The notes under the pieces are model-generated. The model ran no database searches and was not told the origin of the DNA. It saw only the letters and a list, made by a program, of their open reading frames with translations. A stretch of DNA of 64,000 nucleotides. Source: Emmonsiellopsis sp. PD_33. Its lineage: Eukaryota > Ascomycota > Eurotiomycetes > Onygenales > Ajellomycetaceae. A program made the position numbers and the translations under genes. This document shows positions 47,684 to 59,285 of the stretch, one piece after another. The stretch covers positions 248,001 to 312,000 of the forward strand of contig JANTQF010000001.1 in the NCBI GenBank assembly GCA_032988165.1, written 5' to 3'. Position 1 is the first letter of the stretch. The number at the start of each line of letters is the position of its first letter.

Positions 47684-49688
47684 CTAGAAGCCTATAATAA
47701 GCTTTACTCAGTAAACTTATATTAGGAGAAAGATGCAAGACTTGAGAGCTATCATCTACTATATGAGAGTATTAGATAAAGAGGTATATACTGTAAAGGT
47801 GCTGATAGATTAGAACTATAAGCTATTTTTTTTTTTTTTTTTTTAGAAGGGAGTTCAACATCATCTACCATATTAACTACTTCATGCTTGGGAGCTTTAG
47901 GGCTCTAAATATTAGTTTTCAGACTGTTAGTATATTGGGAATCCTGCCTCCCAGGCACAAACTAAATGCTAGACATACAAAATTGATGTTCCATTGAATC
48001 CAATCAATTTATAGCTTATCAGCTAGCTTCTATAAATAGTGCAAATAAGTGTACAGTGTACATCTCAGTCCCAAGTTAATAAAAATACTTCACCTGGGGT
48101 AACATATTTATTAATGTGCATCATGATATTATATATAAACTAGGGGTAATTAAATCTCCTGTCTGTAGCCAGTAAACACTGTTATATAGAAATGTGAATG
48201 TAAGGGTGTTGTTTATTATTATAATAGCTATATTCATTATATCTACCCAGAATGTTTTAGGTAGAATGCTACTAATAAGAACTACTTGCACCTACTAAAT
48301 AATTATATAAATATAGCATTAAGAGACATCATCTTGATGAGGAGAATGAGATGTAGTTGATTCCCATTTGATGTTAGTCTCAGTGATGACATTTTACATC
48401 TTTATGAATCAAAAAATGCTATTAATATCTATTAATATAAATACAGAAGATTTATAACTGAGATTCCTAGACCAGGTTTTTATGATCTTTTTATTAGATT
48501 GATTGGCTAACTACTTCATTGATTTCTCTATATTAATATTATTCATATCATTCTGACTGGTAGAATGGAAATTATGCAAATAAGAGTTAATAAATGTATA
48601 CTAGAATTCCTCAAGGCCAAGAAGAAAAGAGTGGTAATAGATATCCCCTGAATCTTTCAAAAGCATTCAATGATATGTAGTTGGATACTAAAACTAATGT
48701 TGGTAGGATATATATTCATTATTTTTAATAGAAAGAGCAAAAAGTTGTTTGATGATATTCATATATTTCTCTACAAAAAAGAGTGTGTAATTTTTTCTCA
48801 GACTACTGTAGTGAGAATCCTATAATACACCTTGATTCATACAGTTCATCTAAACTGATCATAGTGACTTACAGATAGAGAGGAAATTATTTATTATTAA
48901 GCTGAGTGTTCAGTCCCCTAATCACCTTAATATTAACTAAAGTACTGAGTAGTCATGCATTGTAATTGAAGCTCTCAAGTCACCTTTAATTGCTATAATG
49001 AGCCTATTCAGTGCCTGAAGATAATAGGTCATAAGATGAGGCAGATCTGTGGATGCTCTCTATCTATTTCATCTCATACTACTAGTAGTAAATTAATTAA
49101 GTAATTTGTATATAGAATGAACTAGTAGTATTATTTTCCTCCACATGAGGTTGAGGCAGATGATGAGCTTCAATTCCTACTATTTAGCCTATAATGAGAT
49201 ACTATTAGTTAGCCTGGAAGTTACCCTTAGACTCATTCATACTCTCTAATAATAAAAGAAATATACATAGTTCTTAATAAGGAATGAGATGGTTGATTTT
49301 AGTATGCAGAAGTCAGTATTAGAAGCTTCAGAATGTTCTTATTAAGAATGTAGATCTAGTATTTATATGTGTGTAGATAGCTGAGGTTAAAATTCATCAG
49401 TTTTTATAGGTAGAAGGTTAAGGTCTATAGTTATCAGAATCTATCATGACATTTGATTGAGTAAGTAAACAGCTACTATATAGATCTAGAGTCAGAGGTC
49501 TTTAAGGAGATTAATAGTAACTTGAATTGTACTACTCAGAATGGTGATTATCAAAAAACTCTTCTTTACTCAGACTTGTAGCTGTGTCTGTTTTCAAGTA
49601 GCCTCTAAGCTAACCTAGGGATATACATATTATGCTAGGCTGGTTGGAACATAGTTTTTGGCTGTAAGCTACTCTAGTTCTGAAGTAA
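47684..49688 (-). mobile_element. Ty1/copia remnant, internal part with integrase
   Basis: The minus strand near 48400-48020 reads TSHSPHQDDVS, then ILPKTFWVDIMNIAIIINNT, a spacer and VKYFY: the copia integrase region (norm YSPQQNGVAER, LPxxFWAEAVxTAxYLINR, HLRVFGC). A post-integrase stretch (MEHQFCMSS, FVPG) follows near 47970. Upstream (49688-48500) a damaged gag/protease part can be followed in frame. It stops at the G2 insertion; I found no copia RT on the far side (below 36325). Confidence 0.7.
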
Positions 49689-49979
49689 CTAGCTTAGTAT
49701 ATAGCCCTGAAGAGAAATTATATATTAGACAAGTTCCAGTTTACAGCACCATGCATCCACACATCACCTTTTTATTCATCAAGCTATCCCTTAGCAATTC
49801 AAAGTCACATGATCAATTGGAGTCCTACATTAAGGCCTGTATAAGGCCTGAACTGAATGAAAAATAACCTCAGAGGTCAAAAAAAGCCCCTGACCTGCCA
49901 CAGAAGGAGATGCCATAGGGTAAGCCTACAAAATGCCAGGTCAGAGGCCAAAGAATGGAACTCTACAACTAAGAACTAT

Positions 49980-50450
49980 CTACCTCTTCCTCTTTGAAGA
50001 CCCTATAGAAGATTTGTCAGCATCACTGTCAGAAGAAAAAGAAGTGTTCTCAGTGTCAGAGTCCTCCTGATCATCATCAGAGGAGGCAATAGAGGCCTCA
50101 CCCCCTGAGCTTGAACCCCCAGAAGACATCAAAGATTCAGCATCAGATGGGGGCAGACTCAGAGAGCATGGCCTCTTCCTCCCCTTTGAAGACCCCATGG
50201 CCCAACCTGATGCATGTAGGGGTAGCTTACTCAATGCAGCATCCCCACCATCTTTCCCTTTTCCTTTATCAGTATTCACCCCTGTATCTCCTCCATCTTC
50301 AGCAGCAGATAGTGGTATGAGCAGAGACCTCAACAGGGTCAATGGAGGTTCATTGGCAAAGGAGGTAGCAACCTGAGAGGCACTTGGGGTTGCAGCAGCA
50401 GAGACTTTACACCACTTGGTAGCCCTATCACTGGAGGGAAGAAGGATCAA
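49980..50450 (-). pseudogene. Helitron ORF: acidic Ser-rich protein with basic C-terminus
   Basis: Open for 156 codons. The C-terminal half is Ser/Asp/Glu-rich (SSDDDQEDSDTENTSFSSDS) and ends with SSKRKR, a plausible nuclear localisation signal; the middle contains KGKGKDGG. It lies directly after the 50452-51255 ORF in another frame and may be its second exon or a shifted continuation. Composition fits a chromatin- or nucleus-associated tail. No domain recognised. Confidence 0.45.
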
Positions 50451-50451
50451 G

Positions 50452-51255
50452 TCAGCAAATGCAAAGTAAAAGGCCAGGTGAGAAGATATACCAAATAGGA
50501 GTTACTGAGCCAGCAGGGCCAGAGCCAGAGACAGCAGAGACACCAACATTACCCAAGTAGGCAAACTGCTTGGTGATCATGGTGAGGGATCTCTTCCTCC
50601 CATGGGTAAAAAACCCAATGGCATCACCACTGATAGAAACCAAATTCCCAACATGTGGCAGGGGGACACAGCTCCAACACAGAGATCCTAGGAAGACACA
50701 ATAGATGCTAAAGACCCTAAACTCAGGATGTCCATCACCACTGCAGCCCCTATAGACCTTGACAGTGACCTCAAAAACATGATTGGAACAATTAGTGGGC
50801 ATGTCACAGTGAGCAGTACAAACAGCAATGGTGGACAAAGATGGGCTATCAGAGCTAATACTAGCCCCCATATACTCAGAGGAACTAATGGCCCTGAGGC
50901 CCAACTGAGGATGAAAAGATGAGACTACCATAGTGATATTGGGTGTAACAGCCACATCAGTCACAAGAACATGCTCCACAGCCAGAGTGCCCTCAGCCTG
51001 AATGAACATGTCCTCCATGAAATTTAGCTGACTGAGGTTATAGACCTGAAGCACCACAGGCAGCTCCAGCTCAACCTCAAGACCTAGGATATCATGGAGG
51101 ACAGTAGGGGTGGCAAAGCCATTAACCTCAATATTCCTATCTGATGGAACACAGCCACCAAGGTCAGTGATGATAAAACCACCAGAGACAAAGACATAGG
51201 TCTGGGGCTGAGACTGAGACATTGTGAGAGAGGCAGGGAGACACAACAAATTCAA
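50452..51255 (-). pseudogene. Helitron accessory ORF, possibly OB-fold/RPA-like
   Basis: Open for 267 codons without a stop, downstream of the helicase and starting about 50 bp after its end. An internal Met (MSQSQPQTYVFVSGGFIITD) is the likelier start. It contains FATPTVLHDILGLEVELELP and VVLQVYNLSQLNFMEDMFIQ, alternating hydrophobic strands compatible with a beta-barrel ssDNA-binding fold. RPA-like genes accompany RepHel in some Helitrons, which is the basis of the suggestion. I cannot confirm the fold. Remarkably undamaged for this window. Confidence 0.5.
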
Positions 51256-51304
51256 TAGAGAGCTAAAAAAAAAGGAGTAAAGAGGCTAGATACAGGCATT
51301 GAAA

Positions 51305-54300
51305 TCAAAAGTGAAGAACTTCAGAATAAACCACATTATCCATGACCTGATGGTAATTCACACTACTTATAAGCACTGAGATCTGATGGCAATCCATAGC
51401 ATGTGAGAGAGCAACATAGAGCTGACTGTGCAAGAAAACTAAATCTTGGAGATCAATTCCAACATGGCTGAGTGATTAACCCTGTGATTTGTTGATTGTC
51501 ATCACAAAAGCAGGCCATACAGGGAACTGGAGCTGAACTATTGTAACCACAAAATCCTCTATATTACTTGACAATTTGATTTGATATAGAAGCCACACCT
51601 CACCATCAAATGGCCCACCATCCAATTGGACCTTCAGACACTGGGGTGAATAAGCAAGAAGGATCATGCAGGATCCATTGCAAACACTGTGCTGCAGGTC
51701 CAGATTACACATACACATGAGAGGCATACCTTGTTTGATTCATAGAACTGAAGGCTGGATTGATGGAGCATTCTGAGCATGCATGAATTCCTGTGTAACC
51801 TCATGATGCCAATTGTCATTCTATTTACTCACATCAACTGACAGGTATTCAACAGGCTCACCAGGCAGACAATCCAGAAGGTCCTCATTGAGCTGAGCAA
51901 CAGTATCATTGATGGGTGTGAGAATTGCCTGACCTTGAAAGTAACCCCTCCAATGGAACTGATCCTGTAGACCTGGATATACCTGATCAATAAACTCATC
52001 AACCTCAGAGGTCCAGTGTAGCTCAGAGGGGATTGACTGATGACCCTGAAGAGCCACATCATATGACATGCTAGCCAACCAATCTGCAAAGGATCTACCT
52101 TTAAAGGTAGCAGTCAAGAGGCACATGTTCTGGCAAAGATGGAGTGTATGGAGGGAGAACCAAACCTTGACATGCTGCATGCAGGCATCTACAGTGTCAT
52201 CCTATGTACTGTGGAGGACAATGGGCAAGGTCTGCTGAAAGTCACCATCAAAGATGGTTGGAATGCCACTGAAGTCATTACCACCCCCAGGCAAATCAGC
52301 CTGGAGATTACAGAGAGTCCAATTCACCACATCAAAGATGTAGCAGTGAGTCATTGGAGTCTCATCCCAGATGATGAGGAAAGTCTGGTGAAGAAGCTCA
52401 GCTAGCTGGGTATCACATGATATATTGCAAGTTAATGTAGGCAAGATGTCAATGGGGATACAGAAGCACTTATAGGCAGTGCAACTACCAGGAAGAAGCT
52501 GGGCAGCAATGTCTGTACTGGCAATGCAGAGTACAATCTGACCTAGAGACCATAGATGGTCAGTGAGGATGTTGTAGATAAACATCTTGCCTGTTTCATC
52601 AGGACTGTTGAGGAAGAACATCACATTATAGGGGTCAGTATCCAAAGCTGTAAGGATAGTGTCATAGGCCAAATGCTGATTCACATTGAACTGAGCTTTA
52701 CATTCCTTAGCTCTGACAGCCAGCACCTAGCAGTCATAAGCAAGCTCCTGTGTGATCAGGGGGTTGCTATCCTCCTCCAGCTCCCACCCATGATGTGGCT
52801 CTGGCAGGCCCCAGGTTCAAATATCCTCTGACTTAAGGCCCTCCCAGGCAAGCCCCTTTCAGATAAGGTGAAGCCCATAGTTGACAGCCAACTCACAGAG
52901 GGTCCAGTCATCAGGTAGATCATAGGAGCAGGCCTCAAGGATGAAGTCCAGGTCATTAGTGAATAAGGTTGAAAAATAGGCCCAGATGCCAGCAACAGAC
53001 AGCAGATTAGCATAGACAATGGCAGATATCAACATCCTCTGAAGCACCCCCCCCATTTCCATCTCTGAAGCCTCCTTGAAGGTATATTCCCACTCATTAT
53101 CACACTGGATGATGCCTCTTGCATAGCAGGCCTCCTGGAAAGTATCCTGTCTGATGTCAGCAACTGTCAGTAGGTCATTGAAAGATTTAGGCTCTCTCAG
53201 GACAGTGAGTAAACAGCACAGGTAGTACACATCACCATAAAAAGGCATGAGAGGGTATATCCACCCTATAACATCACCAACAGAATGCTCCTTCTGGCAC
53301 TTCCAGCACAGGTTCTTCAAGTCCCAGGTGAAATGATATGGCATGTCATGGTACAGATAGATAGATCCAGGATTGTCATGATTATGCTTAAAGAAAGCAA
53401 GCAGGTAAGATGTCTGACTGTCAAGGTGGTCAAGGGTAACCTTGTGGGGCTCCTCAGGGTCATACATGACACAGTGCCTGCCTGGAAGGTGGATAATGAG
53501 GCTCATATTCCCAGGGTAATGGTCCTCTACACTGAAGCTCAGAGCCCACCAGGCTACCTCAATACAACCAACATAGTGACCCAGGTAGTACTCATGGATC
53601 TCATTGTCACCCACATCAAAACTGACAGTGGCACAGTCAGAACCCTTTGTGATATATTTATGAAGATATTTGACTGCAGAGATGTTAACACAGCATTCAA
53701 TATTAATATGAGCCTTATACTTCCAAGTCAAGTAAGGATTATGAGAGACAACCCATTCATTGCCAACCTCAACAGGGCCAGCCTTATCTGAGTTGTAGGT
53801 AAAGCAATGGCCACCCTCATGACAGCAGTACTGAGGATATCATGATTGGCAGATAGTTGTCTCCTCAGTAAAAGACTTGGAAAACCACTTGGTGCAACAG
53901 ACCTCACCATTAACATCCCTCTCACAGCAGGGAGCATTAGGGTTGAAATGCAGACCACAGGGCCTGTGCAGCAGCTATTTAGTAATAATATTATAGAGTA
54001 ACTGCCCCTCTGGCCCCTCAGGATCTGGTACCTCAGCAGACACAATATCATCTATCCTCTCAATGGAATGCAGGTCATCTTCCAGCTAGTACAGGATGTG
54101 GGAGTGAGGTAGCCCCCTCTTCTGATACTCAATCATCTGAACATGGGTAACATATTTACCCAGAGCACCACCCTTGATCTCACAAAGCAGGACCTGATTC
54201 TTCATATTGAAGACCCTAGCAACCAAATCAGGCTAGTCATTTCAATGCTGTATAGGCTCCCCATTATCATCACAGAGAAGCTTGAACTGAATCTCCTCCC

Positions 54301-56313
54301 ACTCAGGGTTCACAGTGAAGGTAACAAACAGAGCAGGCTTGCAGAAGTGACACATCAAAGCCATGGAACCCTGATAGGCATTTTAATGATGGCAGGACCC
54401 CCCAACAAACCAAGCAGGCAGTATACTACAACTAGTATTACTAGCATCAGTGTTGTTCTGCATTTGAAGCCAGGAAGGGCCATAGAGATCCACATGGAGC
54501 TTCAACTGGTTATGAAGGTGGAATTCAAGCCTAGAGTTATCAATAGCCAGCCACATGTCCAGCAGCCACTGCTGGAAGAGGAACCAGCTGTGATGAGGAA
54601 GGTTAAAGGAATCAGTGCAGGTATAAAGCTAATAGTAACAGAACTGAGTGATGGTCAGATTCTTATACTTGCAAGGCACATCTAGGAAATAGAAAGCTAG
54701 TCAGTAAATCAAAACATCAAGATATATATAAGGCAGGACTAACCTCCAGCTGTCAAACCACCTAGAGTCATATGATGTGAATAGCTAAACCCTCCAGCAG
54801 AGTAGAACAGGGCATACACCAAAGAAAAGAAGAGAGGATGCTGAAAATGAATGAAGGTGTAAGAGCAAGCTATTGAATCTGATGCAGAGCTCATTGCCAT
54901 GAATCCCAAGGAAGACCCCATAAAATTCAAAGCTGAATCACCCTCTTGAAGCTCCTGAAGTGCAACTTAATGGCTTAACAGGTCCTCAGCAGTAGGAGTC
55001 TGATAGAGATAGAGACACACATCCCTATAACTAATATTAAAGAATTCATGGGTCATGTCAGGCATGAACAGGGCAAGCTCATTGGCAGTAATAAGCAGGT
55101 CATAATGACACCCCCCATCCTTATTTGACACAAGATGGAGGGAAGGATTCAGATGCAGGTAAGAAGATCTGTCAGCACCATCATACAGGACATCCTTAGC
55201 CTGACAGAGGACACCAATAAAGGGGTTATTCAAATAGATATAGGCATCAAGCAAGGCAACAACCTCATGCCACCTGGGCTCAAAATTCCAACCCCAAACA
55301 CAATCCCAGGCAGCCTCCTGGGGATCAAAAAAATAAAGCTGAGCAAAAGCAGCAGGGCCCATACCCACCTCCAATGGCCCCATCATGTGGTAGATACCAC
55401 CCTGAACCTGCATGATATACAGATGCTTACTAGCCAAAAGATGAGAGAGGAATTTAAAACTGACAGAGGCAAACAACAACAACAAATTTATCAAACATAT
55501 ATTTCAGAAGAAGAAAGACAATAGCTCATAGGCCCCAGAGAAGAGAGAGTAGATGATAGACTCTTCAACAGACTCAGATATAGGAGAGGAAGTAAAGGTA
55601 ACCCCCCCATTCTTACAGCAGTTAGCATAACCCTGAGAATGTTTTGTCTTGAGCAACTCAGAAGCCCAGAACAAAGCACCACACACAGGACAGGCCTTAT
55701 CCATACACCCAAGATCCAGAGGTTTCCAGCAGGCAGCATTAGACAAAGATGTGAGAATGAATGAAATGCCAGGCATAGAGTAGACAGGGCATCAAATGAC
55801 ATTCACATCAACCTCCAGAGGACCATCAAAACACTGAAGACAGGTATTACAGGTAAGACATGGAAAAGCACCCTGAGGCCCTCTATTATCACAGCAGTTC
55901 AGACAATGACTGAACCAGCCATCAGGAAGGGGCTCAAAACCACAACCTCTACAGTAATGAACAACAGCAATGCCCCAGTAGTTCTGACAGCATCTCTCAC
56001 AATAATTCAACAAAGAGACCTCACACACAATACACTTAATAACCACTCTGGCCCTGACCCCCTTCCTACAGGCAGTGCAACAACTGCTCCAGCAGTCAGA
56101 CAGAGATTCAAGGCCATAATCAGTGCAGGGCAGAAGCACCTGAGCAACAGCAGCAGCATCAGATCTAACCAGAGCCCTACAGGTAGCTCAACACCCATCA
56201 CAACACTTATACCAGGAGTTTGGAAGCTGGCAATGACAATCCAAGCAGACATGGCCCTCACCTGGGGCAGACCCAGAGGGGACAGACACCAGAGGAGCAG
56301 CTGCCCTGGCTAA
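51305..56313 (-). pseudogene. Helitron RepHel (Rep nuclease plus PIF1-type helicase)
   Basis: Read right to left. A Cys-rich region at 56313-55790 has serial CxxC pairs (CTDYGLESL, CCTACRKG, CIVCEVS, HYCRGCG, CLTCNTCLQC). The Helitron N-terminal region follows (CPVCGALFWASELL; GPAAFAQLYFFDP). The Rep HUH motif GLPHSHILY is intact at 54098-54106, and the Tyr motif YLHKYITKG is near 53645-53675. The Helitron-like N domain runs to 52859. PIF1 helicase from 52726: Walker A reads SPDETGKMF (norm GPGGTGKT, the Thr codon ACG now ATG), Walker B LIIWDETPM is good, and motif VI QLYVALSHAMD has its Arg now His. Rep nicks and joins ssDNA and the helicase unwinds it. A few stops and frame breaks inactivate it. 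Confidence 0.88.
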
Positions 56314-57612
56314 ATCCAGACACACCAAACACTGGGCATATCAAGGACCAATAGTATATCACTCATGGCAGCTGTTGCAGGTACAACAAGGAACAGGAGC
56401 CTGAACTGATGATAGCACAGAACTCAGAGGGGTCTCAGACATAGAGACTGGAGGAGGAGAAGACATCAAATCCACTGCAGAGGGGGCAGAAGACAAAGGA
56501 ACCCAGAAAGGCAGGGTAACAGAAGATATGACAGTAAAAAGCAAGAAGTAATATTCAAATGAAGACAAAGCAAGATAGATAAAGATATAAATAGCAAAAA
56601 GCATAGAGGACAGCAGACAATGAAAGAGACCAATAAAGAGCAGCAGACAGCAGGAGATATATATACATGCCAAATAAAGACATCAACAATTCAACCCAAG
56701 ATAACCCCACAAATCCTATAATCCCATGAATGAAACCAATGATCCAACACCAACACTAAGAATGTGGAGAGGCAGCAGTCTAAAACCAAAAAGAGAAAAG
56801 AAATTAGTGGTGAATGATCAAGAGGTGGAATACACAGAGAGAGTATATAACATACAGACACACAGAGAATGTCAGAATCAATGAAGACAATGAAAGAGAT
56901 GGTTAAAATGCTAGTTCATCTCATACATCTGATAATCACAGGCCTCATACTCAGCCCACCATGACAATCAAGTGGATGTAGCAGGCAAGAAAGGGACAGA
57001 CTGTACAGGCAGCACTAGCATGGCCAACAGAGCTGCAGAGATAGGCTGTACTAGCACTACCAGCACAGCAGCAGACTGCACCAGCAGCACTGATCTAGCA
57101 GGTAAAATAGGAACAGACAGTACTGACACAGCCAACTGAGTGGCCTCATCAACCTGCCCAGACCTCAGGGTGTTGATGAAACCAACAGGAAGCCTGGGAC
57201 CTAAGACATCATTAAGGGTGTTATAATAGGGGACACTAAAAGGATCCCAAATGACCACCAAAGGTAGCAAGAAAACAGACAGACTGAAGGCCAAGCAGTG
57301 CTCAGGAGGCAGTAGAGGGTGCTCAGCAGGGGGGACAAACATGGCAACAGTGCAGACATAAGATATATATATACAGCAAAGAGGTGGAACATGTAGGATG
57401 TTGAGGATAGAAGGAAAGAAGGAGGTTGGGGCAGAGGAACTAAAGCACACCACATGACCAAAAGGTAGTGAGCAAAAGGACACTAAAATATAAGTATTTT
57501 GCTGACATTCCCTCACTGAGATACCATTCTGCCAACCCAACTGAGAACATACATATATGATATTCTTACCTTCAAGATCAATATAAGGGTCTTCAACCTT
57601 CCTATGAGCCAT
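56314..57612 (-). other. Helitron 5' region with a likely short first exon
   Basis: ATG at 57612 opens MAHRKVEDPYIDLEG, directly followed by a GTAAGAATATC donor-like site (57565-57569). The exon would be about 45 bp, with an acceptor such as a ttttag near 57486 or further on. The frame stays open to 56968, but beyond the donor it is Leu/Val/Ser-rich and repetitive and may be non-coding. I could not join it to the Cys-rich part of RepHel with certainty. Confidence 0.35.
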
Positions 57613-57661
57613 AATAGTTAGATAGAGCCCACAATACTGGGCAGTTAACTAGTTACATAGA

Positions 57662-58158
57662 TAAAATCTATGTGGGGTAGAATTAATAATAATATACTAA
57701 TACTCTCCTGGATAAGTGCTGACATTTCAGGAGCAAGTAATTTATACATAGTATATCCCTTCCATGCCACAGTTAAGAATACTAGTAGGTAAAGCTGGTT
57801 AGAGGTATTTTTCTCCATTGAGTTAGCTAATTTGTAAAGTTAGATGTGAAATAAAGTAGCAGAGTAACTACTTCTAATAGAAGAATTAATATAATTTATT
57901 TAAGTAACTTATTAATAGTAATTTATTTATTTCTTATTCCCTCACTTTTAATAAGGCTAACACCCTAACTGTAGCTCATAAATGCAAGATGTATAGTCTC
58001 CAGTGATATTAACTATATAATTAGTGTAAAGGTTGTGATTTTATACATTTCTCATTCTCTAACCCTTAATAAGGCTAATCCCCTAACCTCCTAACTGTAA
58101 CTTTCATATATATGTTTATTTAATTTAAGCAGTATGATCTATATTGATACAGAATACA
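57662..58158 (-). mobile_element. Ty1/copia remnant, 5' LTR end and gag start
   Basis: The minus strand from 58158 (TGTATTCTG) to about 57830 is an AT-rich LTR-like stretch containing two versions of a block with taaggctaa and ccctaactgta-type motifs (plus-strand sense, near 57955 and 58075). From 57818 an ATG opens MEKNTSNQLYLL, then AWKGYTMYKLLAPEMSALIQ, similar to a copia gag start (norm AWKxxMxxxL). It runs into the Helitron at 57661 and resumes at 49688. The LTR limits are not proven because the 3' LTR was not found. Confidence 0.5.
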
Positions 58159-58289
58159 TGTAATTTAGTTATCTAACCTATAGTGGTGAATTCTATTAGC
58201 AGCAGTAATAAATACCTTTCTGATTGCCTGACTGTAACTAAAGCTGAATAAAATTATAAATAATAAATTATAATAGAATTAAAAGGTAA

Positions 58290-59050
58290 CTAGACTATAT
58301 ATATTTCCTTCTAATTGAAAAAGCACCTGAAGCTGCCCACAGAGAGTAAGATAGACATATTCTACTGAAATTATCAGTAAGATGAACTCTGCCTGCCTAA
58401 AAAGGAACTATAAGAGTTCTAATTGATATAGTAGCTAGGTTAAAGATGGGACTCCAAATAGGTTAGATACAAGCTCCTTTAGTGTGTGATAATAAGAAAT
58501 CATTTCAAAGCATGATGTGAGTATAATTAGATATATTATGAAGAAAGTACTATTATCTGTGTTGCTGAGCAATGCAGAAATGTGAGGCAATATATTATAC
58601 TCAAATAGTATTATAAGGATGATAGGATGATATGGGTTCTCTATTATATATAGAGTATTAGTTTGCTCTTTTAATCAAGTTCCATTATTCTGTGGCAAGA
58701 ATGCTTTGACAATGCAGTACAAGAAGTAATCCTCAGAGAAGCTCTAAATTTTTATTATTTCATTCAATGCCAGATGCATGTGTGAAAATGAGGACCACTC
58801 CTGGGTGAATTTATAGAGAGTTATCCCATTTTTAGCATCAATCACTATTATTATTCAGGGGATAGAGGATGCATCTTTATTATTACTATTATTATTATTA
58901 TTATCTGTAAAAGGATAGTGGTATGGAACTAGATGAACAAGATGTTCATTACTATTTAGAGTGATAACCTCAAGTGCTTGGCCAACAGATAAGACAGAAT
59001 CAGCCTCAAATAGAGTTAATGATCTTTACCAGTTAAGAAGAGTACTTTAA
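58290..59050 (-). pseudogene. F-box-family-like C-terminal fragment, right copy
   Basis: Better kept than the left copy: FEADSVLSVGQALEVITLNS, GITLYKFTQEWSSFS, SEDYFLYCIVKAFLPQNNGT, YLTLCGQLQVLFQLEGN, with only a few stops. It resembles the C-terminal parts of units F1, F3 and F10 (motif (I/L)KTFLLQ..). Whether its N-terminus ever lay in the adjoining 1.43-kb segment is unknown. Confidence 0.4.
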
Positions 59051-59285
59051 ATGTTGTAGGTAAAAATTGTCTTATCATATTAAGAGGTGGTATATAGCTG
59101 GGTTTAGCTGATAAGATATAGGTTCTCCCTGAATGTGAGTGTGTGTAGGAGGTAGTATCATTTGTGGCTGTTCAGGGTAGTAATTAGGCTATAGTAGCTG
59201 ATAGAGGGTAATTTATTAGCATTTTAGAATCATAAAAAATATAAGGTGGGATAGAACCTACTTCTCCTGAGAATACAATTCACTT

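Larger units (their letters stand above)
49689..57661 (-). mobile_element. Helitron, 7.97 kb, autonomous type, mutated
   Basis: Rolling-circle transposon read right to left. The 5' end TCTATGTAAC starts at 57661, preceded by A. The 3' end is CTAG at 49689-49692, followed by T. These are the canonical TC...CTRR ends with insertion between A and T. Deleting it joins the copia sequence gattttA to TTACTTCAG with one reading frame open across the joint for tens of codons, which supports both ends. It holds a RepHel gene (Cys-rich region, Helitron N domain, HUH/Tyr Rep, PIF1 helicase) plus two downstream ORFs. GC content is higher and stops fewer than in its surroundings, yet it too lacks CpG. Confidence 0.85.

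Noticed and set aside
47829..47843. Long T run as a functional terminator
   Set aside because: It sits in decayed copia sequence with no adjacent small RNA gene and is most simply a homopolymer expansion.
49833..49849. AGGCCT inverted pair as the Helitron 3' hairpin
   Set aside because: It is followed by TTAATG rather than CTRR, and a boundary there does not rejoin the copia frame, whereas CTAG at 49689-49692 does.
57621..57626. TCTATC just before the Helitron ATG as its 5' end
   Set aside because: It is preceded by C, not A, and gives no sensible joint with the 3' side; 57661 fits both.
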